From Deinococcus sp. (GTDB lineage Bacteria; Deinococcota; Deinococci; Deinococcales; Deinococcaceae): a DNA stretch of 27,470 bases. The notes beneath the pieces are model-generated. The model was not told where the DNA came from. It ran no database searches and saw only the letters and a list, made by a program, of their open reading frames with translations. Position 1 is the first letter of the stretch, and each line of letters opens with the position of its first letter. Both the position numbers and the translations under genes were made by a program. This document shows, piece after piece, positions 1-7,061 of the stretch. The stretch spans positions 1 through 27,470 of the forward strand of contig NZ_JAGLBG010000031.1 in assembly GCF_018260405.1 (NCBI RefSeq), in the 5' to 3' direction.

Positions 1-730
1 GCACGTCGTTGTCGAAGCCGGGAATGGTCACGTTGCCCTGCTCGTCGCGCAGGCTGGCGACGGCGCGGGCCAGGCGGTACAGCGGATTGTCCATAACCGC
101 GCCCAGGCTGCTGTGTAGGTCGCTTTGGGAAGTTTTGCAACGCAGCTCGGTGCACATGACCCCCTTCAGGCCCAGACTCAGAATCGGCTGGCCCTCGGGG
201 CTGATGCCGCCGAACTCCCACCAGCAGCCGTCGGCCCCGAGTTCGGCGGCGTGCTCCGTAATAAAGCCCGCCAGGCTGGGGCTGCCGACTTCCTCCTCGC
301 CCTCGATCAACCACTTGACCCTGATAGGAAGCGTTCCGCCGCTGCGTTCCTTCACGGCGCGAATGGCGGCCAGTCGGGAGGCAATTTCACCTTTGTCGTC
401 GCTTGCGCCGCGCCCGTACAGGCGGCCTTCACGCTCGGTCAATACGAAGGGCGGCGACTCCCACAGCTCGGCAGGGTCTTCGGGCTGCACGTCGTAATGG
501 TTATAGATCAGCAGGGTAAAAGGCCCACTTCCCGCCTCGGCCAGCAGCACAGGCGCGACCTGACCGGGAAGCTGCCGCACGCTGAAGCCCTCGGCCTTGA
601 GCAGCCGCGCAACCGCCGAGGCCGTTTCCGGCAACATGCGCCCCTGCGCCGAAACACTTTCCAGGGCCACCAGTTCGCGCAGATCGTTCAGGCCGCGCTC
701 GATATGAGAGGTCAGGTCAACTGAAATCAT
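1..730 (-). CDS. M20-family metallopeptidase (dipeptidase/ArgE-DapE type), 5' part only
   Basis: The first 243 codons are present; the C-terminus lies beyond the left edge. The M20 family are di-zinc amidohydrolases that cut dipeptides, small peptides or N-acyl amino acids in the cytoplasm. The metal-site motifs are in order: YNHYDVQP (His78), GASDDKG (Asp111/112), EGEEEVGSP (catalytic and metal Glu145/146), then WWEFGG with Glu172 at the next metal position. DLHSSLG (about 205-210) is the usual His motif that opens the dimerisation domain. The ATG at 728-730 is chosen because a TAGCCT -10 box lies 6 nt upstream and no Shine-Dalgarno is present, which suggests a leaderless mRNA. The substrate cannot be told from this fragment. 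The family call is firm. Confidence 0.9.
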   Translation of the reverse strand, partial: MISVDLTSHIERGLNDLRELVALESVSAQGRMLPETASAVARLLKAEGFSVRQLPGQVAPVLLAEAGSGPFTLLIYNHYDVQPEDPAELWESPPFVLTEREGRLYGRGASDDKGEIASRLAAIRAVKERSGGTLPIRVKWLIEGEEEVGSPSLAGFITEHAAELGADGCWWEFGGISPEGQPILSLGLKGVMCTELRCKTSQSDLHSSLGAVMDNPLYRLARAVASLRDEQGNVTIPGFDNDV

Positions 731-736
731 GCAGGC

Positions 737-742
737 AGGCTA
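737..742 (-). promoter_or_regulatory. -10 box of leaderless promoter for the M20 peptidase
   Basis: TAGCCT on the minus strand sits 6 nt before the ATG. No convincing -35 is seen at 17 bp. Confidence 0.45.
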
Positions 743-794
743 ACACTGCGCTCCGGTCTTTTGCGCTCCTGTTGGCCTGCTTGCAAAACGGTGC

Positions 795-986
795 TCAGGG
801 CTTGCGCTTAACCCAGCTGAAGGAACGTACAGCGTCGACGGCGAACCAGACGGCGAAAATACCTGCGATAGCTGTGGCGAGCATGTTGTGAATGGAGTAG
901 GCCCGGAATGCGATAAAGCCGCACACGACCGCCAACAGCAGACTAAGTAAAAAGACAACGTTGGGGGGAACACGGCGACCGAACAT
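795..986 (-). CDS. small two-helix membrane protein (63 aa)
   Basis: I do not recognise a family. The protein has a short basic start (MFGRR), a hydrophobic helix at about residues 9-28, a short polar link (FRAYSIHN), a second hydrophobic helix at about 34-52, and a basic end (WVKRKP). That implies a two-pass inner-membrane protein with both ends in the cytoplasm. Start choice: the ATG at 984-986 follows a TACACT -10 box by 6 nt, as in other leaderless genes here. A longer overlapping frame (740-973) on the same strand lacks these features and is rejected. The gene sits between the RNase H-like gene and the M20 peptidase, all on the minus strand, but each of its neighbours has its own start signal. 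Function unknown. Confidence 0.7.
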   Translation of the reverse strand: MFGRRVPPNVVFLLSLLLAVVCGFIAFRAYSIHNMLATAIAGIFAVWFAVDAVRSFSWVKRKP

Positions 987-992
987 GGGCCT

Positions 993-998
993 AGTGTA
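993..998 (-). promoter_or_regulatory. -10 box of leaderless promoter for the 63-aa membrane protein
   Basis: TACACT lies 6 nt before the ATG at 986. There is no Shine-Dalgarno. Confidence 0.5.
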
Positions 999-1025
999 CT
1001 AAGAGCCTTCTAACAAAACTATTCC

Positions 1026-1066
1026 AGCCCGGCTTCATTTGCACCTGATCTGGGCGGGCTCTTTTT
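1026..1066 (+). terminator. terminator-like hairpin with no plus-strand gene upstream
   Basis: AGCCCG (1026-1031) pairs with CGGGCT (1055-1060), and CTTTTT follows on the plus strand. Every gene to its left is on the minus strand, so it has no obvious client. See findings. Confidence 0.4.
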
Positions 1067-1179
1067 CACGCACTGGTAAGCCAGGCCCCCTGCATTTGTG
1101 GTTGGGATCAATCGCGCCTTGCATGCAGCAAAGCAGCTGGTTTGACCTGGGGATACAGAGTTTGCGGCGATCAACTGTG

Positions 1180-1956
1180 CTAATCCGTTCCCAGAAAAAG
1201 GATTTCTAAACCCTGCCCGCTGGCCCGCTGCCGTGCCTCGATCAGGGTGGCGTTCACGGCGGGTCTCAGCGCCCTTTCTGGCCTGTGCCAGAGCGCCTGG
1301 GCTATGCGGCTGGCGCGGCGAATCATCAGCGATTCTCCGGGCTGCGCCAGTTGCAGGGCGGCCAGTAGCACCTGCACGCTTGGCGGAATGTCCGAGTTGG
1401 GGTCGGTGCGCACTTCCCTGGTGACGGTTTCAAGCTGCTCGCTGCTGCCGCGTCGGCGCAGGCTGATGCGGGCCTGGGCCAGTGGGGAGCGGTGGTCAAT
1501 CAGCAGTTCCGTTGGGGCCGCAACCGGGTCGCGGGGCCGCTCGCCGCGCCGGGCTTCATTGGCCAGCTGGTGCGCCGTAAGCATATGCCGTCCAGTGCGG
1601 GGGGTAGATCTGGCGTTCAGGGCAATGCCGCGTTGCTGCGCTAGGTTATGCACTTCGTGTGTCAGGTGGCTCAACAGGTCAGGGCCGCGTCCGCGTGCGA
1701 GCAGCCCGATAACGGTCTGGTTGTCGGTCCAGACCGTCAGGGCCTCGTTTGCGGGAGCCGCCCGCACGGTTTCCAGTACGGCCTGTAACTCTGCGGCGTT
1801 ATTGTCCGGCGTACTCAGTGGACCCTGAAGCCAGCGGGGCAGTTCACCGGGCAAGAGCAGCACCGCGCCCCAGCCGCCCAGGTCTGGCCCGGAAACCTGC
1901 TCTTGCCAGCTCGCATCTACGAAAGCGTGGTTCAACTCTGGCCTCCAGATTGGCAA
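1180..1956 (-). CDS. RNase H-fold protein with extra C-terminal domain (258 aa)
   Basis: The N-terminal 145 residues look like RNase HI, which cuts the RNA strand of RNA-DNA hybrids. The carboxylate order fits: FVDAS (Asp14), NNAAELQAV (Glu56), VWTDNQTVIG (Asp78). In the final motif, ANEARRG (about 132-138), Asn133 stands where RNase HI usually has Asp. Residues 150-258 form an extra region without a recognised domain; RNase HI is normally about 150-160 residues. The start is TTG at 1954-1956, supported by GGAG 5 nt upstream and by the domain beginning at residue 8; no nearby ATG is in frame. It may be an active RNase HI variant or an RNase H-fold protein with another role. The fold is fairly sure, the activity is not. 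Confidence 0.75.
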   Translation of the reverse strand: MPIWRPELNHAFVDASWQEQVSGPDLGGWGAVLLLPGELPRWLQGPLSTPDNNAAELQAVLETVRAAPANEALTVWTDNQTVIGLLARGRGPDLLSHLTHEVHNLAQQRGIALNARSTPRTGRHMLTAHQLANEARRGERPRDPVAAPTELLIDHRSPLAQARISLRRRGSSEQLETVTREVRTDPNSDIPPSVQVLLAALQLAQPGESLMIRRASRIAQALWHRPERALRPAVNATLIEARQRASGQGLEILFLGTD

Positions 1957-2088
1957 CGTGACTCCGGAACCTATGTTTTATGACCGTTCCGGATGGTGGC
2001 CGTTTCCATAGACTATTGTGCATCAGCCTGGTCCGGGCCGCTATGGAGGGTGTGCAAGGGTGCAAGTGCGCTCTTGACATGCCGGTGC

Positions 2089-2094
2089 AATACT
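2089..2094 (+). promoter_or_regulatory. -10 box of probable leaderless pyrE promoter
   Basis: AATACT is 7 nt before the pyrE ATG. A perfect TTGACA at 2074-2079 is only 9 bp upstream of it, too close to be its -35. Confidence 0.4.
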
Positions 2095-2101
2095 GCGGGC
2101 T

Positions 2102-2686
2102 ATGAGCGAGATTGATGTTCTGGACCTTTATAAGCAAGCTGGAGCCTTCCATGAGGGCCGTTTTCTACTGGCCTCGGGTCGTCAGTCGCCTTTTTTCCTG
2201 CAATCGACCACTTTGCTTCAGCATCCTAAGGCCATGATGCAGGTGGGCGGCCTGATGGCCCGCAAGGTGCTTGAAAGTGGCCTTAAACCCGACTTTGTGG
2301 TGGGTCCGGCTATGGGCGGTGTGACGCTGGCCTATGAGGTCGCACGCCAGCTGTCTGAAGAACTGCCGGATATTCGCGGTATTTTTGCCGAGAAAGATGG
2401 TATGGGCGGCATGAAGCTGCGTGAGGCGTTTGAAATTGAGCGCGGCCAGACCTTTATTGCTACCGAGGACGTTCTGACGACCGGGGGCAGTCTGCTGCGG
2501 GCCGTCAAAGCCGTCGAAACTCATGGGGCCAAATGTATTGGACTGTGCACGATCATCGACCGTCGACAGGAGACCGGACCGCTCGGCGGTTATCCGCTGA
2601 TGAGTCTTAAGGAGCTGTATTTCGAGACCTACGCTACCTACGAAATCCCCGCCTGGCTGGCCGAGCGCCCGCTGCGTGAAATCTGA
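2102..2686 (+). CDS. pyrE: orotate phosphoribosyltransferase
   Basis: PyrE joins orotate to PRPP to give orotidine 5'-monophosphate, the fifth step of de novo pyrimidine synthesis, in the cytosol. The 194-residue length is normal. Visible motifs are the substrate loop ASGRQSPFF (about 24-32), VVGPAMGGVTLAYEVA (about 66-81), FAEKDG with the conserved Lys (95-100), the mobile catalytic loop, and the PRPP-binding signature TEDVLTTGGS (121-130). The ATG at 2102 gives a standard N-terminus and follows an AATACT box by 7 nt, with no Shine-Dalgarno. It is monocistronic: a strong terminator follows at 2715-2758, and the RNase H-like gene diverges upstream. No other pyr gene is adjacent. No attenuator or PyrR-type leader can exist if the mRNA is leaderless. 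Confidence 0.96.
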   Translation: MSEIDVLDLYKQAGAFHEGRFLLASGRQSPFFLQSTTLLQHPKAMMQVGGLMARKVLESGLKPDFVVGPAMGGVTLAYEVARQLSEELPDIRGIFAEKDGMGGMKLREAFEIERGQTFIATEDVLTTGGSLLRAVKAVETHGAKCIGLCTIIDRRQETGPLGGYPLMSLKELYFETYATYEIPAWLAERPLREI

Positions 2687-2714
2687 TACGCAGTCCGTAT
2701 GATCGGCAACTTTT

Positions 2715-2758
2715 GCCCCGCCGTATTCACTTCGTTTGAATTGGGTGGGGCCTTTTTA
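2715..2758 (+). terminator. rho-independent terminator after pyrE
   Basis: GCCCCGCC (2715-2722) pairs with GGTGGGGC (2744-2751) with one G-T pair. An inner ATTCA/TGAAT stem extends it, and CTTTTT follows. Confidence 0.8.
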
Positions 2759-2956
2759 GAGCAGGTCGTCTACCTCACAGGTGGCAGGCCGGGCACTTGT
2801 GCTTTTCATCATGGTTCATGACCGTATATTCTGTTAAAATTTCTCCGTCAACAAGAAATTTATCTGGCTGAGCGGAGGCTCGGCAAAGCCTGTATGTCCA
2901 GACAAGCCGAACAAGATATTTGTCTTTGTCCGATGTTAAGTGCCACTATTGCTATT

Positions 2957-3337
2957 ATGATTACTGGATTTCGAGATTTTATCCTGCGGGGTAATGTAGT
3001 TGATTTGGCAGTCGGTGTCGTTATGGGTGCAGCTTTCGGAAGTGTTGTGACCGCTTTTACCAAAGCGTTTATCGATCCTCTGATCAAGCTCGCCACTGGT
3101 GGAGCAGCTATTGGCGGTAAGTTTATGGTGAATGGGGTGGCCTTCGACTGGGGAACGTTCCTGACCACCCTGATTAACTTTCTGCTCACGGCACTGGTTA
3201 TTTACCTGTTCGTGGTTCAGCCGGTCAATCACCTGATGGAGCGTATTAAGCGTACCGACAAGCCTGCCGTGGCCGAACCCAGCAACGAGGAAAAACTACT
3301 GGCCGAAATTCGCGACGCTATCAAGACCCGCGCTTAG
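2957..3337 (+). CDS. mscL: large-conductance mechanosensitive channel MscL
   Basis: MscL is a homopentameric inner-membrane channel that opens under membrane tension and releases solutes on hypo-osmotic shock. The diagnostic N-terminus is FRDFILRGNVVDLAVGVVMG (FRxFxxRGNVVDLAVGVxxG in the family). TM1 runs to about residue 40, a short periplasmic loop follows, TM2 is about 66-88, and the C-terminal amphipathic helix ends EEKLLAEIRDAIKTRA, matching the family's EILLxEIRDLLK end. From ATG 2957 the protein is 126 residues, a normal length. The frame also allows starts at 2894 (GGAGG 14 nt upstream) or 2933; these would add residues other MscLs lack, but 2957 itself has no good ribosome site, so the start is uncertain. 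Its TAG stop forms the first bases of the repeated hairpin at 3335-3369. Confidence 0.95.
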   Translation: MITGFRDFILRGNVVDLAVGVVMGAAFGSVVTAFTKAFIDPLIKLATGGAAIGGKFMVNGVAFDWGTFLTTLINFLLTALVIYLFVVQPVNHLMERIKRTDKPAVAEPSNEEKLLAEIRDAIKTRA

Positions 3338-3369
3338 AGCATTTTGCAAAAAGATGGTGCTCTTTTTTT
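3335..3369 (+). terminator. repeated hairpin/terminator element starting at the mscL stop codon
   Basis: AGAGCA (3336-3341) pairs with TGCTCT (3358-3363). The loop holds the palindrome TTTTGCAAAA, and seven T follow the hairpin. A nearly identical copy lies in opposite orientation at 17561-17592, also starting at a stop codon. It works on paper as an intrinsic terminator for mscL. Confidence 0.75.
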
Positions 3370-3697
3370 ACGTAATGAGGCCATCTGCCGCTGGACGGCA
3401 ATGGCTTTTTTTCTGCCGTTGTCTTGCTGGGCGGCCACCCTTTTGGCGGGGTAATACGGATTGCGGAGTAAACCGGGCCGTCTTGGATTCCATCTGAGCA
3501 GGTGCGGGAACAATACGATTTTCGCGGTATAGAGTTGAAGCGCTGCGGGCAGAGGCACAGGCGGTGCCTTCTTGACCAAAACGGCTTCTTGGTCAGAACG
3601 GCACCCGTATGGGGCCTGCCCGCCTCTTGACCAAAACGGCACCCGTGAAGCGGCCTACCCGCTTCCCCACGGCGGGCGGAATTAAGCGCAGCCCGTA
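3370..3697. other. intergenic region between mscL and the exported-protein operon
   Basis: About 330 bp between convergent genes. I see no convincing gene; an open frame on the minus strand (3334-3642) has no domain and runs through repeats. The left half holds CCGTTGTC/ACGGCAA-type small hairpins, and the right half holds the repeats at 3570-3646. No T-rich terminator is visible for the minus-strand operon that ends at 3698. Confidence 0.5.
3570..3646. repeat. short direct and inverted repeats downstream of the beta-barrel gene
   Basis: TCTTGACCAAAACGGC occurs exactly twice (3570-3585 and 3625-3640). Between them, TTCTTGGTCAGAACGGC is a partly inverted relative, so TTGACCAA can pair with TTGGTCA. 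Two of the three units run on into ACCCGT. This may be a small dispersed repeat or a structured 3' end. Confidence 0.6.
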
Positions 3698-6600
3698 TTA
3701 CTTCCGGCGGCCCAGCGACTCGTCGAGCGTCAAATCTAGTCTGACGTAAGCCCCCTGCTTGGTGTAAGTCCCAGCCGTCGGCAGTCCGTCGAAGCCCTTG
3801 AAGTTGTATCCGGCGCTGATCCAGGTGCCGGGCATAGCCCGCAAGTTTGCTTCGACGCCGTAACCTATTGCGCTGTTGCTCACGTTGGGCTGGTCGATCA
3901 TGCGGCCCCAGGCTCCAAGCCCCAGCCAGTCGGTCACGTAGGCTGTAGCTCCTACGTAGGCCTGCCAGGTAAAGCTGTCACGGTCGCTGAGCAGGGTGCG
4001 GGTATCGAAGCCGCCACGCACCGACCATCCAGGCTGGTGGTACTCGGCGCTGGCCCCGGTCGACAGTTCAGGGGTGTTGCCTGCCAGGGTTCCGTTGACG
4101 TATCGCAAGTAACCCAGGCTGTTCAGGGTGCGGGCGCGGTAGGCGTACCCGAGGCTCAGGCGTGTGCCGTTGCGCCCCGTCAGCTCTTTGACGGCTGGGG
4201 CGTATTCGTAAAGACCATCGGCGGTCAAGGTCAGGTGCTCGGTCAGGCTGCCAGTAATGCCGCCGCGCATGACCACACCGAACTGGCCTGCCTGATAGGT
4301 CAGGTCCGTGCCGACCGTTGCGCTGATCATATCGGTCTTGTAGCTTACGTCGGCCCCTGCTCCCAGCTGGCTAGTGTGTTTCGCCACGTCATACAGAGCG
4401 CTGCCGCGTAGCCCCAGCGCCATCTGACGGCTTAGGGGCAGCGAAGTGCCCACACTGAACCGGGCACGGTTGCCAGCTCCGCCCGCTGTAGGAAGTTCGT
4501 AGCCGACGGCATAATTGACATTGCCCAGTGCGCTGTCGAGCGTCAGAGCCGCCGCCTGGCCGATTCCCCAGGTGATCTTGTCGCTGAAGCCCAAGGTGAC
4601 GTGCTTGGACACTCCAAACTTGGTGGCAATGTCGGTCGTGGCGTTCAGGTTTCCGGAAAGCGGCTGGGTATGGACTACATCGACAGTTGTGCGGTCAGTG
4701 TGGTAGCCCACGCTGCCGATGGCTCCCAGACCGTAGATGTCACCGAAGGCATATTTGGCTCCCAGGCCTGCCGTGAACGGGCGGAAATCGTACTGGGCGC
4801 GGGCGCTGACGCTGCCACCACGGGCGCTGTCCTGCTGCACCAGGCCGGTAATGGGGTCAGGATTGACTGCCGACGAAGGTACGTTGTGGTATTCCCCGCC
4901 GACAAAGCCCCGAATTCGGTCGGTCAGTTTGACCGCGTAATCCGCGTTGACGCTCAGGCCGTCGGACAGAGGGGCCAGGCCCGCGTACGCACTCTGCTGA
5001 TAACGCAGCCTGGCGTTGAACACCTGCCGGTCGCTGGGTGTACTGGTGACGCTGGCGCTGGCCTGTAACCCGCTGGAGTAGGCCAGCAGGCCGTCGGCGT
5101 GGGTGGTGCCGTTGTCGTAGGTGGCGCGTGCTCCGTAGGTCACGACCTGGTCAAGGCTGACCGCCGCGAGGCCCGCGGTGTAATGTTCGCCTCTCTGCTT
5201 AATCTGTACGCCGTAGGCCAGGTCGCGCCTGCTCATGGGATTGTCGATGCGGTAACTGGCATAGACCACCTGCTTGTTAAGGTTCAGATCAACCGGATCC
5301 AGTGCCCGTGCCAACGTGATGATGCCGGTGCTGTTATCGACCACGTAGTCGACGTTACGGACCAGCGCGTCACGCTTGAGCTCCTTGCCGGTGGTGCGTT
5401 CGAGCGTCACCAGTTCCAGGGTTTCGCTGCCGTCGCTGACATTGCCACTTGGCAAACGCAGAATCCGGTTGCCGTAGGGTTGCAGGGGCAAATCGGTGAT
5501 GTGGTCGTTGGGGACAGCGGCCACGAAGCCCGAAATCTGAGGATTGCTCTTGCTGAAGGCCGTCAGAGCCGTCAATTTCTCACCGACAGGCAAGACGTTG
5601 ATCGGAACTGCTGTCTGGCGGTATTCGACCCGGAAATCGGGGTGATCATAGCTGAAAGCCACCGGATCGATGCCCTGTAACGGGACAGTTCCAGTACTGG
5701 CGTCGCCGTAGACCGGGGCACGCTTGAGCGGATCCTCGTCGGTAGGTAAGCGGTCCTTGTCGGCAGCCACGTAGACTTTGCCCCCAGCAAGTGGGCCTTC
5801 GTAGTAGCCGTGTGCCTGCCACGTCACATCGTTATGCACATTAAACTTGCTGCCCAGGCCCGCCGTGACGCTCACGACCCCGACTCCGACCCGGCCCTGG
5901 TCGGGCTTGATTTCGAAGGCGTGCTCCTCTACGTCCTTGCCAAGCACAACCCCAACCCGCAGGGTGATGGGAGCGGCCTGGGGCTGAAGCTCCAGCAGGC
6001 CTTCACCATTAAGCAGTTTGATCTGGTAACCACTCTCGGTTGCATTGGCGTCAGCCACGCGTGGTTCGAGATTGATGTGAAGGGTCACTGTAGATTGATC
6101 GGTCAGCTGACCCACAGCGTCGAGGGTGCGGACTTTCAGTTGTACAGGTGTGCTGCCGTCGGCTACGGTGGCTACCGGAATCAGTTCGATTTTGGAAGTC
6201 GCGCCGACCCGGTTGACCGTGATCTCCTGACCGTTAAAGCGCAGAATGTTATGACCGCTCTGAATGGGTACGCCCACGTAGGTCAGGCGCTGAATACCGC
6301 GTGCGCTGTCTTGGGTATTCATTCCGATCAGTTCTGGCGAAACTGGTGTGCCGTTGACCGTCAGCGCGGGAATATCGCCCTTCGGCGCTTCTACCGTCAC
6401 GCTGATCCGGTCACGGATGCGGATCACGCTGTCCGCGAGGGGCAGCTTGATTGCACCGGCATTTTCGCTCAACTCGGGCATGACGCTGATTTTCTGGGAG
6501 GCAGCAAAATCGGAGGCATTCATCTTGCCCTGCAAGACTTCACTGCGATTGGCCGAGTAGTTGACTTTCAGCGCAGGCTGAGGCAACTCGCCCAGGCCCG

Positions 6601-7060
6601 CTGCATGACTCACGTCATACGTCAGTACGCCGCGCACCACTGGCGACTCGGTCTCACGCTCACCAGATGTGCGGTTTCTGGCCTCGCGGTTATCCGCTTT
6701 GATGTTGGTTACGTCGCTGCTGATCAGGCTCCAGTAATACGTGCCACTTGGACCGCGTTGTGGATCGGCTACAGGTCTACCGTCCAGACGGCTGCTGCCA
6801 GGAACCAGGGTAGCCCCTTCAGGCAAGTTCTGCGCCAGGGTCATCGCCTGAGTCTGGCTGGGCGCATCGAAAGGCAGGGTAATGCTGCTGAGACGAACGG
6901 TAGCGGGCGCAGTGCCGGGGGTGGCTGTGTCCTCGGGAACGGCAGTGAAACGCGCCTCCATTCCACTCTGCATAGCTGCGCCGACGTTCTGAGCATGCGC
7001 TGTCCCAGTCACGAGAACGCCGGATAAGAGGAGTAGGGTGCGTTTGGGGTTGCCGTTCAC
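3698..7060 (-). CDS. exported outer-membrane beta-barrel protein with DUF11/Ig-like N-terminal region (1120 aa)
   Basis: Last gene of the three-gene exported operon. It has a signal peptide with cleavage likely after AHA (residue about 23), a DUF11-like stretch that includes the NLPEGATLVPGS pattern, and several beta-rich Ig-like segments up to about residue 600. A DYVVDNSTGIITLARAL motif, typical of large bacterial surface proteins, follows. From about 630 to the end, alternating Gly/aromatic strands (GYGVEANLRAMPGTWISAGY, QGAYVRLDLTL) look like an outer-membrane barrel. The end DESLGRRK lacks a terminal aromatic residue. The start is GTG at 7058-7060, one base after the TGA of the preceding gene, with GGAGG 7 nt upstream inside that gene, so translation is coupled. 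Probable role: outer-membrane anchor or exporter for the two upstream products (inference). An adhesin or structural barrel is the alternative. Confidence 0.85.
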   Translation of the reverse strand: MNGNPKRTLLLLSGVLVTGTAHAQNVGAAMQSGMEARFTAVPEDTATPGTAPATVRLSSITLPFDAPSQTQAMTLAQNLPEGATLVPGSSRLDGRPVADPQRGPSGTYYWSLISSDVTNIKADNREARNRTSGERETESPVVRGVLTYDVSHAAGLGELPQPALKVNYSANRSEVLQGKMNASDFAASQKISVMPELSENAGAIKLPLADSVIRIRDRISVTVEAPKGDIPALTVNGTPVSPELIGMNTQDSARGIQRLTYVGVPIQSGHNILRFNGQEITVNRVGATSKIELIPVATVADGSTPVQLKVRTLDAVGQLTDQSTVTLHINLEPRVADANATESGYQIKLLNGEGLLELQPQAAPITLRVGVVLGKDVEEHAFEIKPDQGRVGVGVVSVTAGLGSKFNVHNDVTWQAHGYYEGPLAGGKVYVAADKDRLPTDEDPLKRAPVYGDASTGTVPLQGIDPVAFSYDHPDFRVEYRQTAVPINVLPVGEKLTALTAFSKSNPQISGFVAAVPNDHITDLPLQPYGNRILRLPSGNVSDGSETLELVTLERTTGKELKRDALVRNVDYVVDNSTGIITLARALDPVDLNLNKQVVYASYRIDNPMSRRDLAYGVQIKQRGEHYTAGLAAVSLDQVVTYGARATYDNGTTHADGLLAYSSGLQASASVTSTPSDRQVFNARLRYQQSAYAGLAPLSDGLSVNADYAVKLTDRIRGFVGGEYHNVPSSAVNPDPITGLVQQDSARGGSVSARAQYDFRPFTAGLGAKYAFGDIYGLGAIGSVGYHTDRTTVDVVHTQPLSGNLNATTDIATKFGVSKHVTLGFSDKITWGIGQAAALTLDSALGNVNYAVGYELPTAGGAGNRARFSVGTSLPLSRQMALGLRGSALYDVAKHTSQLGAGADVSYKTDMISATVGTDLTYQAGQFGVVMRGGITGSLTEHLTLTADGLYEYAPAVKELTGRNGTRLSLGYAYRARTLNSLGYLRYVNGTLAGNTPELSTGASAEYHQPGWSVRGGFDTRTLLSDRDSFTWQAYVGATAYVTDWLGLGAWGRMIDQPNVSNSAIGYGVEANLRAMPGTWISAGYNFKGFDGLPTAGTYTKQGAYVRLDLTLDESLGRRK

Positions 7061-7061
7061 T

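Noticed and set aside
1960..2000. RDRM (DdrO operator)-like sequence near the RNase H-like gene
   Set aside because: TTATGACC and CATA words are present but do not form the 17-bp palindrome. I found no RDRM upstream of the DdrA-like gene either.
2074..2079. Perfect TTGACA upstream of pyrE as a -35 box
   Set aside because: Only 9 bp to the likely -10 box; at 17 bp there is no -10. Probably chance.
3334..3642. 102-codon frame on the minus strand after mscL
   Set aside because: It runs through the repeated hairpin and the TCTTGACC repeats, has no domain and lacks a ribosome site.
5810..7027. 405-codon open frame on the plus strand
   Set aside because: It lies antisense to the beta-barrel gene, has no domain or signal, and follows from GC-rich codon use. 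The minus-strand frame has a signal peptide and Shine-Dalgarno.
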